From positions 1 through 54,399 of the IMG/VR virus record IMGVR_UViG_3300043294_000079: 54,399 nt of DNA; one strand, given 5' to 3'. The notes beneath the pieces are model-generated. The model saw only the letters and a list, made by a program, of their open reading frames with translations, searched no databases and had not been told where the DNA came from. Of the stretch, positions 21,580 to 29,774 are shown piece by piece (within the stretch, counting starts at the first letter, position 1; each line of letters starts with the position of its first letter). The stretch is from a virus. Both the position numbers and the translations under genes were made by a program.

Positions 21580-23357
21580 GAGCGCACCCTCACGCGCCTG
21601 CGCTGCTCGTAGACGGCGCGCCAGTTGGACTTGCGGGCGATGTACTCGGCCAGGTGCTCGCCGGGCAGACGCGCCTCTGGATCGTCCTCTGCTTCGGGCG
21701 GTGGCTCGGGCGGCGGTTGTAGGACTTGGGGCTGGGTCGGCAGTTGCTGCGGTGTCGGGTCGAGCGATGTCCCCTTGCCTTTGGCTGCGACCGAGGCCTT
21801 CGACAGGGCGCTCAGGTCGGCCCACAGCGTGATGTTCTGGCGCTCGATCAGGACCGGGTCATCGCCCCCCTCGATGGGTGGCTCGCTGATGTCGTCGCGG
21901 TAGCGGTTCGCGGTCCAGCTCCCGTTGCGGAGCCGCATGTCGCGGATCTCCTCGATGACCAGGTCGTCGCGCCAGTCCACCTCGCTGAAGCTGATGCGCC
22001 AGTCCTTGACGCCGTAGGCCTGGTAACACAGGGCGAACGTGAACTTCTCCAAGACAAGTTCGCTGGTCGGGCCGCAGGTGGTGACACGAAAAGTCTTGTC
22101 CTGTCCACTCTCGGCCCCTTGCCCGCCCAGGGACCCCGGCTCCATGACGCCGGCCTTGCGGGGCGGCACGCCGTAGGTGGACAGGATGTCGTTGCGGGCA
22201 CCGTCGAGCACGGCCATCCAGTAGTCGAGCTTGTTCTGTGACAGCTCGGTGACGCTGGTCTTGATGCCGCTCGAAGCGCCGCCCTCGGTCGTGAACAGAT
22301 TGCCGATGTTCCTGGTCCCGAGGTTGCGGGCCGCGTACTGGCTGAGCTTCTTCTCGATCTCCGGCGGCGGCGTGGCGAAGGGGAAGTCGACGTGCAGCCG
22401 TGGCGGGTCGCCACGCTTCATGGTCTCTTTGATGAGGCCCGCAGCGAAGAGCCAGGTCTTGATCGGGACGCTGGCCTTCGTCGTGGGCGAGACGCCATAG
22501 AGCGAGGCACCGGGAGAGTCGAGCTTCACGTGGATGACCTCGTGCGGCTCGAAGTTCACCCGCTTGCCGGTGTCGGTCATCTGCACGAAGGCGACGAGCT
22601 TGCCGTCGACTTCCTTGCCGATGTTGCCGTGCTCATCGGCGATGACCGACATGGACTGGCAGTCGAGTGGCCAGAGAGCGACCGGCTCGTTGCCGATCCA
22701 GGTCACCTCCACGAACGCATCGCCGAAGATCAGAGCATCGGTGACCGCCCGGCGCATGAGCTGGCGGATGTCGTCGGTCGGGTTGCAGTAGTCGAGCAGC
22801 TCCTGGATGCGGGCGATCCCCGGCGGGGGGGCGGGCTTGGCCCTGACCTGCTCGGGATCGAGGTTGAGGGGTTCGAGCGTGAGACCCCCGGCGGTGATGG
22901 TGCGGGCGATGCCGTCCACGCACACCGCCACCCATGGGCAGGTGAGGTACGCCTGCAGGAGCTCGGTCATCGCCGTCTGGCGATCAGGTGCACCGGGGGT
23001 GGACGACATGCCGGAGTTGGTCGGCGTCGTGCCACCGATGGGCAGGCCGTTCACGTAGCCGAGACGCGCTACCTGGCGTTTCGGGGGCTGTGGGAGTGCC
23101 GGTGCGGCTTCAAGGGCGTGTGACTGGCCACGGCGCCACGGCAGGACCGAGCGCGACGGGGCTGTGGCTTCGACGAAGGGCGAAGGGGCCGTGCGGCCGC
23201 CGTTGGCTGGCGGCATGAGCGGACCGGCCTCGGAGACCGGCATCTCCATCATGGACAGCTCGCGCTCGATGGTGGCCAGCGCCAGCTCGGCGTGCGCGTG
23301 CTCCAGGCGGCCGAAAATAGGATCAGGCGCACTCTTCTGCCGGTTCCAGAAAGCCAA
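21576..23357 (-). CDS. Portal protein
   Basis: 593 residues. An N-terminal disordered region (to about 120, with PSPFVEA near residue 58) precedes the portal core: VCVDGIARTI, AVTDALIFGDAFVEV, LYGVSPTTKASVPI, FTTEGG and LSTYGVPPRKAGVM. These fit the SPP1/HK97-type portal fold with wing, stem and clip. The C-terminus is Pro/Glu-rich and ends RRRVRVRS. It forms the dodecameric DNA gate at the head vertex, and precedes MuF through a chain of tiny genes. Confidence 0.9.
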   Translation of the reverse strand: MAFWNRQKSAPDPIFGRLEHAHAELALATIERELSMMEMPVSEAGPLMPPANGGRTAPSPFVEATAPSRSVLPWRRGQSHALEAAPALPQPPKRQVARLGYVNGLPIGGTTPTNSGMSSTPGAPDRQTAMTELLQAYLTCPWVAVCVDGIARTITAGGLTLEPLNLDPEQVRAKPAPPPGIARIQELLDYCNPTDDIRQLMRRAVTDALIFGDAFVEVTWIGNEPVALWPLDCQSMSVIADEHGNIGKEVDGKLVAFVQMTDTGKRVNFEPHEVIHVKLDSPGASLYGVSPTTKASVPIKTWLFAAGLIKETMKRGDPPRLHVDFPFATPPPEIEKKLSQYAARNLGTRNIGNLFTTEGGASSGIKTSVTELSQNKLDYWMAVLDGARNDILSTYGVPPRKAGVMEPGSLGGQGAESGQDKTFRVTTCGPTSELVLEKFTFALCYQAYGVKDWRISFSEVDWRDDLVIEEIRDMRLRNGSWTANRYRDDISEPPIEGGDDPVLIERQNITLWADLSALSKASVAAKGKGTSLDPTPQQLPTQPQVLQPPPEPPPEAEDDPEARLPGEHLAEYIARKSNWRAVYEQRRRVRVRS

Positions 23358-23371
23358 TTCAACCTCCTGGG

Positions 23372-23599
23372 TCAGACAAACGGCGAAGGTGCGACCGTCC
23401 CGGCAGGGAAGTCGCGGGCCGGCTCTTTGGAACGGTCGACGTCGGGGGGCATGGCGAAGTCCTTGGAGGCGAACACGCCGCCGAACAGGGGCAGGCGCTC
23501 CTTGCCGTCGAGGTCGAAGCCCGGATAGTGCGCCACGGGCTCCGGCGTTGGCTCGGCGAGCAGGTCGTCGGGGATGAGGTCGGGCTCTTTGTCAGGCAT
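23372..23599 (-). CDS. Small acidic protein between terminase and portal
   Basis: 75 residues from ATG 23599; GGGA lies nine bases upstream, better spacing than for the alternative ATG at 23608. Acidic and Pro-rich (DKEPDLIPDDLLAEP) and ends VAPSPFV, the same SPF-type motif seen in portal and terminase tails. It overlaps the terminase stop by eight bases. Function unknown; possibly a packaging or head accessory. Confidence 0.65.
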   Translation of the reverse strand: MPDKEPDLIPDDLLAEPTPEPVAHYPGFDLDGKERLPLFGGVFASKDFAMPPDVDRSKEPARDFPAGTVAPSPFV

Positions 23600-25130
23600 G
23601 GCTCCCATTCCCGTTGAAAGGCGACACCGCCGTGCCCTGGCCGGGCGCGAGCACGAGCGGCTTGGTCACGATCTTCGGGCGCTCAGGCTCGCGGGCGTAG
23701 GGCGAACCGACACCGCCCATCGCTTGTATGGCGTAGCGGGCCGCGTCGCAACTGTGATCGGAGACGTGGGTATCGACGTCTTCCACCCTGGTCTTGTCGT
23801 AGGGCAAGTCGGGCAGCTCCCGCACGAAGTTCGGGCACGTATCGGCCAGCACATGCAGCATCGGGCAAGTGTCCTGGTGCCATTTCCCCTGCTCGCGCAG
23901 GTATTCGTGCACCCGGCACAGCGGGCCGTCAGCCAGGGCCTCATGCACCTTCGCCCAGCCGGCAAGCCGGTCGTTGTCGGCCAAGATGCAACCCAGGCCT
24001 TCCTGCGCGTACTCCTCGTAAATGGACAAGCCGTCGGTGGGGTGGTTGCCGGTCGACGGGTCGATGGCATGGCGCACGTAACCGGGCTGCTCGCCAGCCT
24101 CGCGTTCGAGGGCCAGGATGCGTCGCGCCTGGTCACGCACGTCCACACCTGTCTCGTAACACTCGCGGTAGAACCAGAGGCGGCGATCGCTGTCGACGGC
24201 GAACCAAATCACGGCCCATGGGGAGCGCCGGCCGTAGTCGATACCGCACCAGCGCTGCCACTGTGGGGGAAGCGTCGTGCGGGGGACGACGTGGCGGTCG
24301 TGGTCCCATTCCTCGAAGACCTGGCCGATGAAAACGTCCCAGTTACCGTCGCGCATGGCGGCACGACGGGCTGGGTCCCTGATGGCGTTCAACTGGCCGA
24401 GGTAGTCCGCGTCCAGGTAGGCGTTGTCGAGGTACCTCGCCGGGATGAACTCGGTCAGTCGGTGCTGCTCATCCTCGGCCAGGTGCTCGCCGTAGTCGGT
24501 TGGCTCGAGGAAACGCTTCTTCAGGGAGGAGTGACCGAGCCCGCCGGGGTTCGATGCGAGACGCAGCCCGAGAACCGGGATTAGCGGATCCGCTGTGCGT
24601 TGGCGTTCCTCGAGGTACTCGATCACGTCACTGGGCACCAGTCCCGCCTCGTCAAAGAGAACGAGCTGGTATTCCGAACCCTGTTGGCGCGAGACGTCCT
24701 GCACGGTTTCGGCGTACCGGAAGCGAATGAACGAGCGGTTCGGGAAGCGCAGGATGTGCTTGCCCTCGTACCAGGTAGCGCCTAGCGCCTTGGCGAAGTC
24801 GACTTTGAGCAAGGCGTCGAAGAAGGACACTTCCAGCTCGGGGTAGCTACGCCGAAAGGCTCCGATATGGATGCCCGGGTAGCGCACCGCGGCTCGCAAT
24901 CCCTCCATGAGCAGGGCTTTCGTCTTCCCGCCACCCATCGCGCCGCCGTACAGGATCGCGTGCGCGGTGGAGTCGTGAAACTGTCTCTGCTTGGGCGTCG
25001 GGACGTAGCCGAGCGCTTTGAAAACGTCCAGCTTGCGGGCTACTCGCGCCGCCAGCTCATTGCGTTTGCCAAGCAGCTCCTGGTACTGGCGAACTGTCTC
25101 CGGCGTCGCTGTGATCACTGGTGTCGTCAC
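23592..25130 (-). CDS. terL: Terminase large subunit
   Basis: 512 residues. ATPase: Walker A GGAMGGGKT at 62-70, Walker B LVLFDEA at 156-162, coupling motif LASNPGG at 191-197. Nuclease (RNase H fold): CGIDYG at 295-300 with D298 as a likely catalytic residue, and DHSCDAARYA near 468. It pumps DNA into the prohead and cuts concatemers. The last residues (AVSPFNGNGSHA) carry the SPF motif and look disordered, perhaps contacting the portal. Overlaps the small-subunit gene by 74 bases. Confidence 0.93.
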   Translation of the reverse strand: MTTPVITATPETVRQYQELLGKRNELAARVARKLDVFKALGYVPTPKQRQFHDSTAHAILYGGAMGGGKTKALLMEGLRAAVRYPGIHIGAFRRSYPELEVSFFDALLKVDFAKALGATWYEGKHILRFPNRSFIRFRYAETVQDVSRQQGSEYQLVLFDEAGLVPSDVIEYLEERQRTADPLIPVLGLRLASNPGGLGHSSLKKRFLEPTDYGEHLAEDEQHRLTEFIPARYLDNAYLDADYLGQLNAIRDPARRAAMRDGNWDVFIGQVFEEWDHDRHVVPRTTLPPQWQRWCGIDYGRRSPWAVIWFAVDSDRRLWFYRECYETGVDVRDQARRILALEREAGEQPGYVRHAIDPSTGNHPTDGLSIYEEYAQEGLGCILADNDRLAGWAKVHEALADGPLCRVHEYLREQGKWHQDTCPMLHVLADTCPNFVRELPDLPYDKTRVEDVDTHVSDHSCDAARYAIQAMGGVGSPYAREPERPKIVTKPLVLAPGQGTAVSPFNGNGSHA

Positions 25131-25593
25131 GGTCTTGGACCTCCAGCGCGGCCATCTCCTGGTTGAGGCTCTTGATCGCCTCGGCGAAGGCGTCCTCGGT
25201 CATGACCTCGATGCGGCTGCGAGTTGGCTCGTCAAGTCCTAGCAGGTCAGCGCGCCTTTTCGCTATGCGGTCAAACGCCGAGTTGAGCGTCGCCATCTGT
25301 TCGGGTGTCAGCTCCTTGCCATACTCCGTCCAGAGACGACGTTCACGCCGATCGAGTTTGAGCAGCTCATTGGCCTTGGCTGCTGCCACGTCCTCGGTGC
25401 CCTGTACCGCCTTGAATCCTCTGTCCGCCGAGCGATGGGCCGTCGATGCCTCGATGCCAAGCACTTCACCGATCTGCGAATAGGTCAGGCTGGCCGACCT
25501 CAGCTCCGCTGCCTTCTGGTCTTGCTCGATCGTTTCGAGGGCACGGATGGCCCTGCCTCTGCCGTCCCTGGCCTTGATCCGTGCGTTGGTCAT
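25057..25593 (-). CDS. terS: Terminase small subunit
   Basis: 178 residues. An N-terminal helix-turn-helix (SASLTYSQIGEVLGIEASTAHRS) is followed by a helical oligomerisation region (LKLDRRERRLWTEYGKELTPEQ, then AKRRADLLGLDEPTRSRIEV) and an acidic tail. Gene order before the large subunit and the HTH fit the DNA-recognition subunit of terminase. The ribosome site is weak; a long leader with a hairpin precedes it. Confidence 0.85.
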   Translation of the reverse strand: MTNARIKARDGRGRAIRALETIEQDQKAAELRSASLTYSQIGEVLGIEASTAHRSADRGFKAVQGTEDVAAAKANELLKLDRRERRLWTEYGKELTPEQMATLNSAFDRIAKRRADLLGLDEPTRSRIEVMTEDAFAEAIKSLNQEMAALEVQDRDDTSDHSDAGDSSPVPGAAWQTQ

Positions 25594-25642
25594 GGTCTTG
25601 TAATGGCAGCCATGGGTTGCACCGCCTTCCGGACGCTGGCCA

Positions 25643-25673
25643 GGTCCCGGGGTGTTCTTGCACCGCCGGGACC
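25643..25673 (-). promoter_or_regulatory. Leader hairpin of the late operon
   Basis: GGTCCCGG (25643-25650) pairs with CCGGGACC (25666-25673), and inside them GGTG pairs with CACC around a six-base loop. It lies in the untranslated leader between the putative late promoter and terS. It could be an attenuator or antitermination target, or a terminator protecting terS from early read-through. Confidence 0.5.
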
Positions 25674-25719
25674 GCTGCTTGCACGGTCCTCTAGGGACTC
25701 ACGTGGTCAAGCTTACGCG

Positions 25720-25748
25720 TTTATACACTTTCGTGGCGACAAATGCAA
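25720..25748 (-). promoter_or_regulatory. Putative late promoter
   Basis: On the minus strand TTGCAT (25748-25743) and TATAAA (25725-25720) are separated by exactly 17 bases, a good sigma70-type match. It sits in the gap between the ParB-like gene and terS, the only long gap between early and late genes, and would give a leader of about 120 bases. Confidence 0.6.
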
Positions 25749-25865
25749 GTCATCGCAGGTCAGGGGGTGGCGACAGACGGGAGCTAGGCAACAGGAGTCC
25801 CTGCCACCCAGCCCCCGCCTGTCTAACCTCGCCGTGCCTCGCCACGCCAAGCCCCGCCTTGCCAC

Positions 25866-26034
25866 GCCTCGCCGCGCCTTGCCGCGTCACTTCACGTTCA
25901 CCCATGCCTGCCTCGCCAGGCCCGGCCTCGCCATGCCTCGCCGCGCCTTGCCGCGTCACTTCACGTTCACCCATGCCTGCCTCGCCTAGCCCAGCCAGGC
26001 CCGGCCCTGCCCAGCCGCGTCACTTCACATTCAC
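25866..26034. repeat. Tandem repeats and iteron-like CCGCGTCACTTCAC boxes
   Basis: A 52-base unit at 25866-25917 recurs at 25935-25986 (period 69). Its core CCGCGTCACTTCACGTTCAC occurs at 25882, 25951 and, with one change, 26015 beside the ParB-like stop. From about 25800 the DNA is also dense in CCTCGCC/CCACGCC motifs. The stretch 25760-26030 has no gene. Candidates are a pac site, a ParB-type binding array or an origin. Confidence 0.7.
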
Positions 26035-26759
26035 GCCGTATCTTCCAGATTCAGCTGCTCCGCCGCGTTGAGCAGGTCCCTCAGCCGACGCAGCGCCGAC
26101 ACCAGCGGGCCGCTCTCCCAGTCGAGCAGATGAAACTCGAGTGCATCGGACAACTGGCGCACGAGCAACCCGTAGTTGGTCCCTGGCGCCGACCTTTGTG
26201 CCCGCGCCTGCTCCATGGTCATCGTGCGACCACGGAAATGGGCGGTGGATGCCTTGAGTGGGATGCTCTCACCCGTCTCGACAGAAACCCCAGTCGTGGA
26301 TCCACGGACCGTGTGCGCTATGAGCACCTCCAGCCTCTGCACGCTGCTCGGGGTCACATACAGCACTTTTGCTATCTGACCTTCGCTCATGCCGCCTTCC
26401 GCCAGCATAAGCACTACGCGTCGCTTGTCGATCTCGTTCAACGGACGCCCGTGTAGCGCGTTGAGGGTAACAGCCTCAGCCAGGGCCGCAGTGTTGGATG
26501 CATATGTTCGCAAGACGGCATCGATCTCGACATCGGGGCCACATGCCTTGAGCCACGCCGGGACGCGATGCCACCCGTCAGTGAGGCGATAGGTACGCTT
26601 CTCTGCAACCACGGGCGGAATCAACATTCCGTAGCCAGCCTTGATCGACTCAACCAAGGATGCGACGTGCTGGCTGTTGACTCCCGTTTCGCGCCTCGGG
26701 TAGATATCCCAGTCCATTACGAACCGAGACGCGGGAACCTTGACAGTTTTAGCGTCCAC
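26031..26759 (-). CDS. ParB-like protein
   Basis: 242 residues from GTG 26759 with site AGGAGAT. An N-terminal ParB/Srx-type domain (SRFVMDWDIYPRR, VASLVESIKAGYGMLIPPVV, LTDGWHRVPAWL) is followed by a helix-turn-helix (LAEGGMSEGQIAKVLYVTPSSVQR) and a helical C-terminus. In phages such proteins act in replication, partition or regulation, some with nuclease or CTPase activity. The adjacent repeated boxes are obvious candidate binding sites. Confidence 0.8.
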   Translation of the reverse strand: MDAKTVKVPASRFVMDWDIYPRRETGVNSQHVASLVESIKAGYGMLIPPVVAEKRTYRLTDGWHRVPAWLKACGPDVEIDAVLRTYASNTAALAEAVTLNALHGRPLNEIDKRRVVLMLAEGGMSEGQIAKVLYVTPSSVQRLEVLIAHTVRGSTTGVSVETGESIPLKASTAHFRGRTMTMEQARAQRSAPGTNYGLLVRQLSDALEFHLLDWESGPLVSALRRLRDLLNAAEQLNLEDTA

Positions 26760-27507
26760 GGCGCTTTATCTCCTCTCCTGCCCACTCCAACAACTCGGCA
26801 GTCTCTGTGTCGTAGGGCTCAGCAACCTCCATCGCCTTCACCTGGGCCTTTCGTGCTCCATCCTTCGTAACCTTGAGAAAGTCCGGATCATCCAGTTCAC
26901 AGAGGCGAAACTGCCCGAACGTCCCACTGCCCTTTTCCGGTCGCCAGTCCCCCACGCCAATCGTGAACCCTGCGGTGGAAAGGAGATTGACGATCGCCTT
27001 CTCCGTGAGATTCGGCATCAGGAACCGAATCGACAGTCGACACCCCCAAGCGGGAAGAAGAGCCCTGGTCCTCACGTCTGGGGCTCCCTGAATGCCGGCT
27101 TGGCGCACAATCGCCATAAACAACTTAGGAATCCCGAACATCGGTAGGCGGTACCCCTGGACCCATACCAGACGACCGATCTGTGCCTTCGATGCATCAG
27201 GGAGATCGACCGCAGCCGACATCATCGCCTTCTTGAACGCTGCCGCCGGGACCGCAAGTCGTGTCGGACCCTCCTCAAGGACATAGGGTGCCGAGTTGAA
27301 CTCAACCAGCGGTTCATGTTTGAGCGTCGCTTTTCTCTCGGCGTTGTTCCTCGGACCACGAGGCACCAACAGCTCGTGCTTCGCTTTCTCGCTAAGACGG
27401 TTGGCAATGTACGGCGTGAGTCCTAGAACGCCGACTTCTACTTCGCCGACCTCGGGTGGTGAGACCTCGATGACGGTAGTTTCCTTGGGTTTGCCAGCTA
27501 TTGCCAT
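26749..27507 (-). CDS. Conserved phage protein with glycine-rich RAMP-like loop
   Basis: 252 residues. The striking part is FTIGVGDWRPEKGSGTFGQF near residue 187, a glycine-rich loop of the kind seen after the last strand of RRM/ferredoxin-fold RAMP proteins (Cas5/6/7). Upstream, GVLGLTPYIANRLSEKAK and VPAAAFKKAMMSAA are also conserved-looking. It overlaps the ParB-like gene by 11 bases, so they probably act together. Likely a nucleic-acid binding protein; the RAMP comparison is inference. Confidence 0.65.
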   Translation of the reverse strand: MAIAGKPKETTVIEVSPPEVGEVEVGVLGLTPYIANRLSEKAKHELLVPRGPRNNAERKATLKHEPLVEFNSAPYVLEEGPTRLAVPAAAFKKAMMSAAVDLPDASKAQIGRLVWVQGYRLPMFGIPKLFMAIVRQAGIQGAPDVRTRALLPAWGCRLSIRFLMPNLTEKAIVNLLSTAGFTIGVGDWRPEKGSGTFGQFRLCELDDPDFLKVTKDGARKAQVKAMEVAEPYDTETAELLEWAGEEIKRRGR

Positions 27508-27543
27508 GAACGGATCTCCTTCTGTTTGATGACTGGCCTTGCC

Positions 27544-28236
27544 TCACTTCGGTCTCGACTTCTCGAACTTCGGTCGGTCAGGTCGACCGGCTCGCAGCCA
27601 CGCGGTGTAGCAAGCGCCGCAGTAGCCCGACCGCATCCGGTCCTTGGGCGTGCCAGCGATGTCCGTGCCACAACGAGCACACACGCCAGCCAGACTCGAC
27701 TGCCTGCCTCGGTAAGCGTCCGCGGCCTTGAGCACGACCGTCGCCTGCTTGTGAGCCAGCTTCGCCAGGCCGTGAATCTCACTCACCATCCCCTGGAACT
27801 CACTCACGAAGTCGCCGAGCGGATCCGGGTACGGCTGCCAGGTGTCAGGCGTCGTCTCCTCGGTCCCGTTGTCACGCTTGATGATGCGACCGCGCGCCTT
27901 GCGCTCGACCTGCTCCTCTGTCGGATCGCTCAGGCGCCCCCCGTGGATGTCGCTCTGTCCCATGCCTGCCGGGTAGCCGTCGACGGCCGCTGTCTCCTCG
28001 GCGCGGGCATACAGGTCTGCCAGCACACCGGCGTCTGCGTACTGGGACAGGATCTCGATGGTGTCGGTCAGTTTCTGGGCGTCGCGCTCGGCTCGCGACA
28101 GCGTCTTGGCCTTCGGTTTACGGCGGTCCACCCAGCACACTCCTCGGTTCGGTAAGATCTGAGCGGATACGGAACCCCTGTTCTGGATGCACGACGGCTG
28201 GGTCACGAGCTCGGCCGCCGTTGTGTGTTCAGTCAA
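27544..28236 (-). CDS. Early protein with C-terminal zinc ribbon
   Basis: 230 residues from TTG 28236, chosen because TTGA overlaps the previous stop and AGAGG lies upstream. A helical middle (SRAERDAQKLTDTIEILSQY, EFQGMVSEIHGLAKLAHKQA) precedes CARCGTDIAG and CGACYTAWL, a four-cysteine zinc ribbon, and a basic tail. The C-terminus resembles small zinc proteins of actinophage replication regions. Function unknown. Confidence 0.7.
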   Translation of the reverse strand: MTEHTTAAELVTQPSCIQNRGSVSAQILPNRGVCWVDRRKPKAKTLSRAERDAQKLTDTIEILSQYADAGVLADLYARAEETAAVDGYPAGMGQSDIHGGRLSDPTEEQVERKARGRIIKRDNGTEETTPDTWQPYPDPLGDFVSEFQGMVSEIHGLAKLAHKQATVVLKAADAYRGRQSSLAGVCARCGTDIAGTPKDRMRSGYCGACYTAWLRAGRPDRPKFEKSRPK

Positions 28237-28526
28237 GGTCGCCTCTTTCGGGGCACGACCTTCGACGCGTCCACGAACCACTGAAGCTCAGCAATGATCT
28301 TGCGTGCTTGCGGAACAGTCAGCAGGACCGTCGCAAACTTGTCGGCGTCAAGACTCAGCCGCAGGTAGGGAAGGATCCTCCCGTCAAGCACGCTGTCTCG
28401 GTAGACGTAGCCAGGGATCACGGCGAAATCGACGTGCGCTAGCCCAGCAGACCAGTCCCACGGTCGGATGTGGGAACCGTCGTAGGCGAGAACCTTGATT
28501 ACGTCGGTTGACGCGTAGATGCTCAC
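28233..28526 (-). CDS. Conserved small early protein
   Basis: 97 residues from GTG 28526 (GTGA overlap). Reads SIYASTDVIKVLAYDGSHI then RPWDWSAGLAHVDFAVIPGY and ends with a helix plus basic tail (PRKRRP). No cysteines or known motif. Coupled both sides. Confidence 0.65.
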   Translation of the reverse strand: MSIYASTDVIKVLAYDGSHIRPWDWSAGLAHVDFAVIPGYVYRDSVLDGRILPYLRLSLDADKFATVLLTVPQARKIIAELQWFVDASKVVPRKRRP

Positions 28527-28756
28527 TTCGTCCCCCTCACCAGCATCATCCCCGGGAACTCCTTGACGCACCGCTCGTGACCCTCGGCGAGCAACGTCCG
28601 ATGGGGTCCGATGAGCCGCGTCGCCAGCCATCGGCACCAGGCCGCGTGCTCGGGTGTTATCGGAGCGTGACGGTGGATCGCGTGGCCGCAGGGGCAGAGT
28701 GCGCGGTGCGGGCGAGTTTCCATCGTGATGTCGGGATCGAGGCGGGTCATCGTCAC
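28523..28756 (-). CDS. Small zinc-binding protein
   Basis: 77 residues from GTG 28756, which overlaps the previous stop. It contains CPCGHAIHRHAPITPEH then WC, a Cys/His cluster that could hold zinc, and ends MMLVRGTK. Function unknown. Confidence 0.6.
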   Translation of the reverse strand: MTMTRLDPDITMETRPHRALCPCGHAIHRHAPITPEHAAWCRWLATRLIGPHRTLLAEGHERCVKEFPGMMLVRGTK

Positions 28757-29016
28757 CATTTCACCCAGCTCCACACCGACCATCCGATCGCCAGAACGAC
28801 CAACATCACCGTCACAGCCCGGATCAGGCCGGCCACGGCATCTGCTCGTCTGGCTCTCGCGCTCCAGTGCAAGGCAGCCGCGTGCTGGACCTCGGCCATC
28901 GCGTTGTTCACGGCCACCACGGCCCGGGCGTTCTCCAGTCCCGCGTGCTTGGCGAGCGAGTCGATGTTGTGATCGAAGTCCAGGTCGATCATCGCCGGGA
29001 TTTCTGACGTGCTCAT
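28753..29016 (-). CDS. Small protein with C-terminal membrane segment
   Basis: 87 residues from ATG 29016 (ATGA overlap). A helical soluble part (SLAKHAGLENARAVVAVNNA) is followed by a C-terminal hydrophobic helix (VTVMLVVLAIGWSVWSW). A tail-anchored membrane protein. Its position among replication genes suggests membrane tethering or host takeover rather than lysis. Confidence 0.65.
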   Translation of the reverse strand: MSTSEIPAMIDLDFDHNIDSLAKHAGLENARAVVAVNNAMAEVQHAAALHWSARARRADAVAGLIRAVTVMLVVLAIGWSVWSWVKW

Positions 29017-29774
29017 GACGCACCTCTCAGTAGTTCCAGCAACCGATCTGACTGCCACTCGCGTTCCTTCTTATGCGCGGCGGCAGAGGCGGCGGAGGCG
29101 GCGTTGGCGTCGGCGCAGCCGGCGGCGTAGTAGGCGGCGGCGTAGTAGGCGGCGGCGGCGTCGGCGGCGCAGCCGGCGGCGTCGGCGGCGTAGTAGGCGG
29201 CGGCGGCGTCGGCGGCGTAGTAGGCGGCGGAGGCGGCGTAGTAGGCGGCGGAGGCGGCGTAGTAGGCGGCGTTGGCGTCGGCGCAGCCGGCGGCGAAGGC
29301 GGCGGCGTAGGCGGCGGCGGCGTCGTAGGCGGCGGAGGCGGCGTAGTAGGCGGCGTAGCGATTTGCCTCAGTCGGGTTCTTCGCCCATCTCAACGCTGCA
29401 TCAATCGCCTCGCGCGGCCGCTTGTCACCGGGGTAGCGATCCTCGTAGTGTCTGAGCACTCGTTTGGCACACTCCGCTGCCCACTGGACGGCGATGATCT
29501 GTGTCAACGTCCCGACCTGGCTCACGAGCCGCGCAGAACTGAACGCCACCTTGTCATCGGCAGCGACGGACGCGCCGCGACCCTCGGCGATCCACAGCAC
29601 GGCACCGTTGCGAGCGTGCTCTGCGATGCCCTGGTGTGTGGCAAGGTGCCAGCCGGATACACACATCACTGGTCTCGTGTCAGCAGTCCACGCGCCCACC
29701 CTGACAGGCCATTTCACCCTCTGGTAGGTGGTAGTGCGATCCGGGTTGAGCCATTTGTAACAGGTCTCTCTCAT
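29013..29774 (-). CDS. DUF7666-like domain plus Ala/Tyr repeat protein
   Basis: 253 residues. The N-terminal 90 residues (PVMCVSGWHLATHQGIAEHA, AVLWIAEGRG) resemble DUF7666, a domain common in actinophages. Then REAIDAALRWAKNPTEANRY leads into about 85 residues of Ala/Tyr repeats (YYAASAAYYAAS and relatives), and the end KEREWQSDRLLELLRG recurs in related proteins. The same helical repeat style is seen in Imm5-type putative immunity proteins. Membrane or protein binding by the Ala/Tyr helices is a guess. Confidence 0.7.
   Translation of the reverse strand: MRETCYKWLNPDRTTTYQRVKWPVRVGAWTADTRPVMCVSGWHLATHQGIAEHARNGAVLWIAEGRGASVAADDKVAFSSARLVSQVGTLTQIIAVQWAAECAKRVLRHYEDRYPGDKRPREAIDAALRWAKNPTEANRYAAYYAASAAYDAAAAYAAAFAAGCADANAAYYAASAAYYAASAAYYAADAAAAYYAADAAGCAADAAAAYYAAAYYAAGCADANAASAASAAAHKKEREWQSDRLLELLRGAS
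29075..29360 (-). repeat. Microrepeat tract of GCGGCG and GTAGTAGGCGGC units
   Basis: This coding stretch consists of almost pure repeats of GCGGC, GTAGTA and GCGTCGGC, encoding Ala-Ala-Tyr-Tyr periods. Such tracts vary in length by slippage and give long meaningless open frames on the other strand. Confidence 0.85.

Noticed and set aside
25866-26034. CRISPR array
   Set aside because: Only two full copies, the material between copies is also low complexity, and no cas genes are present.
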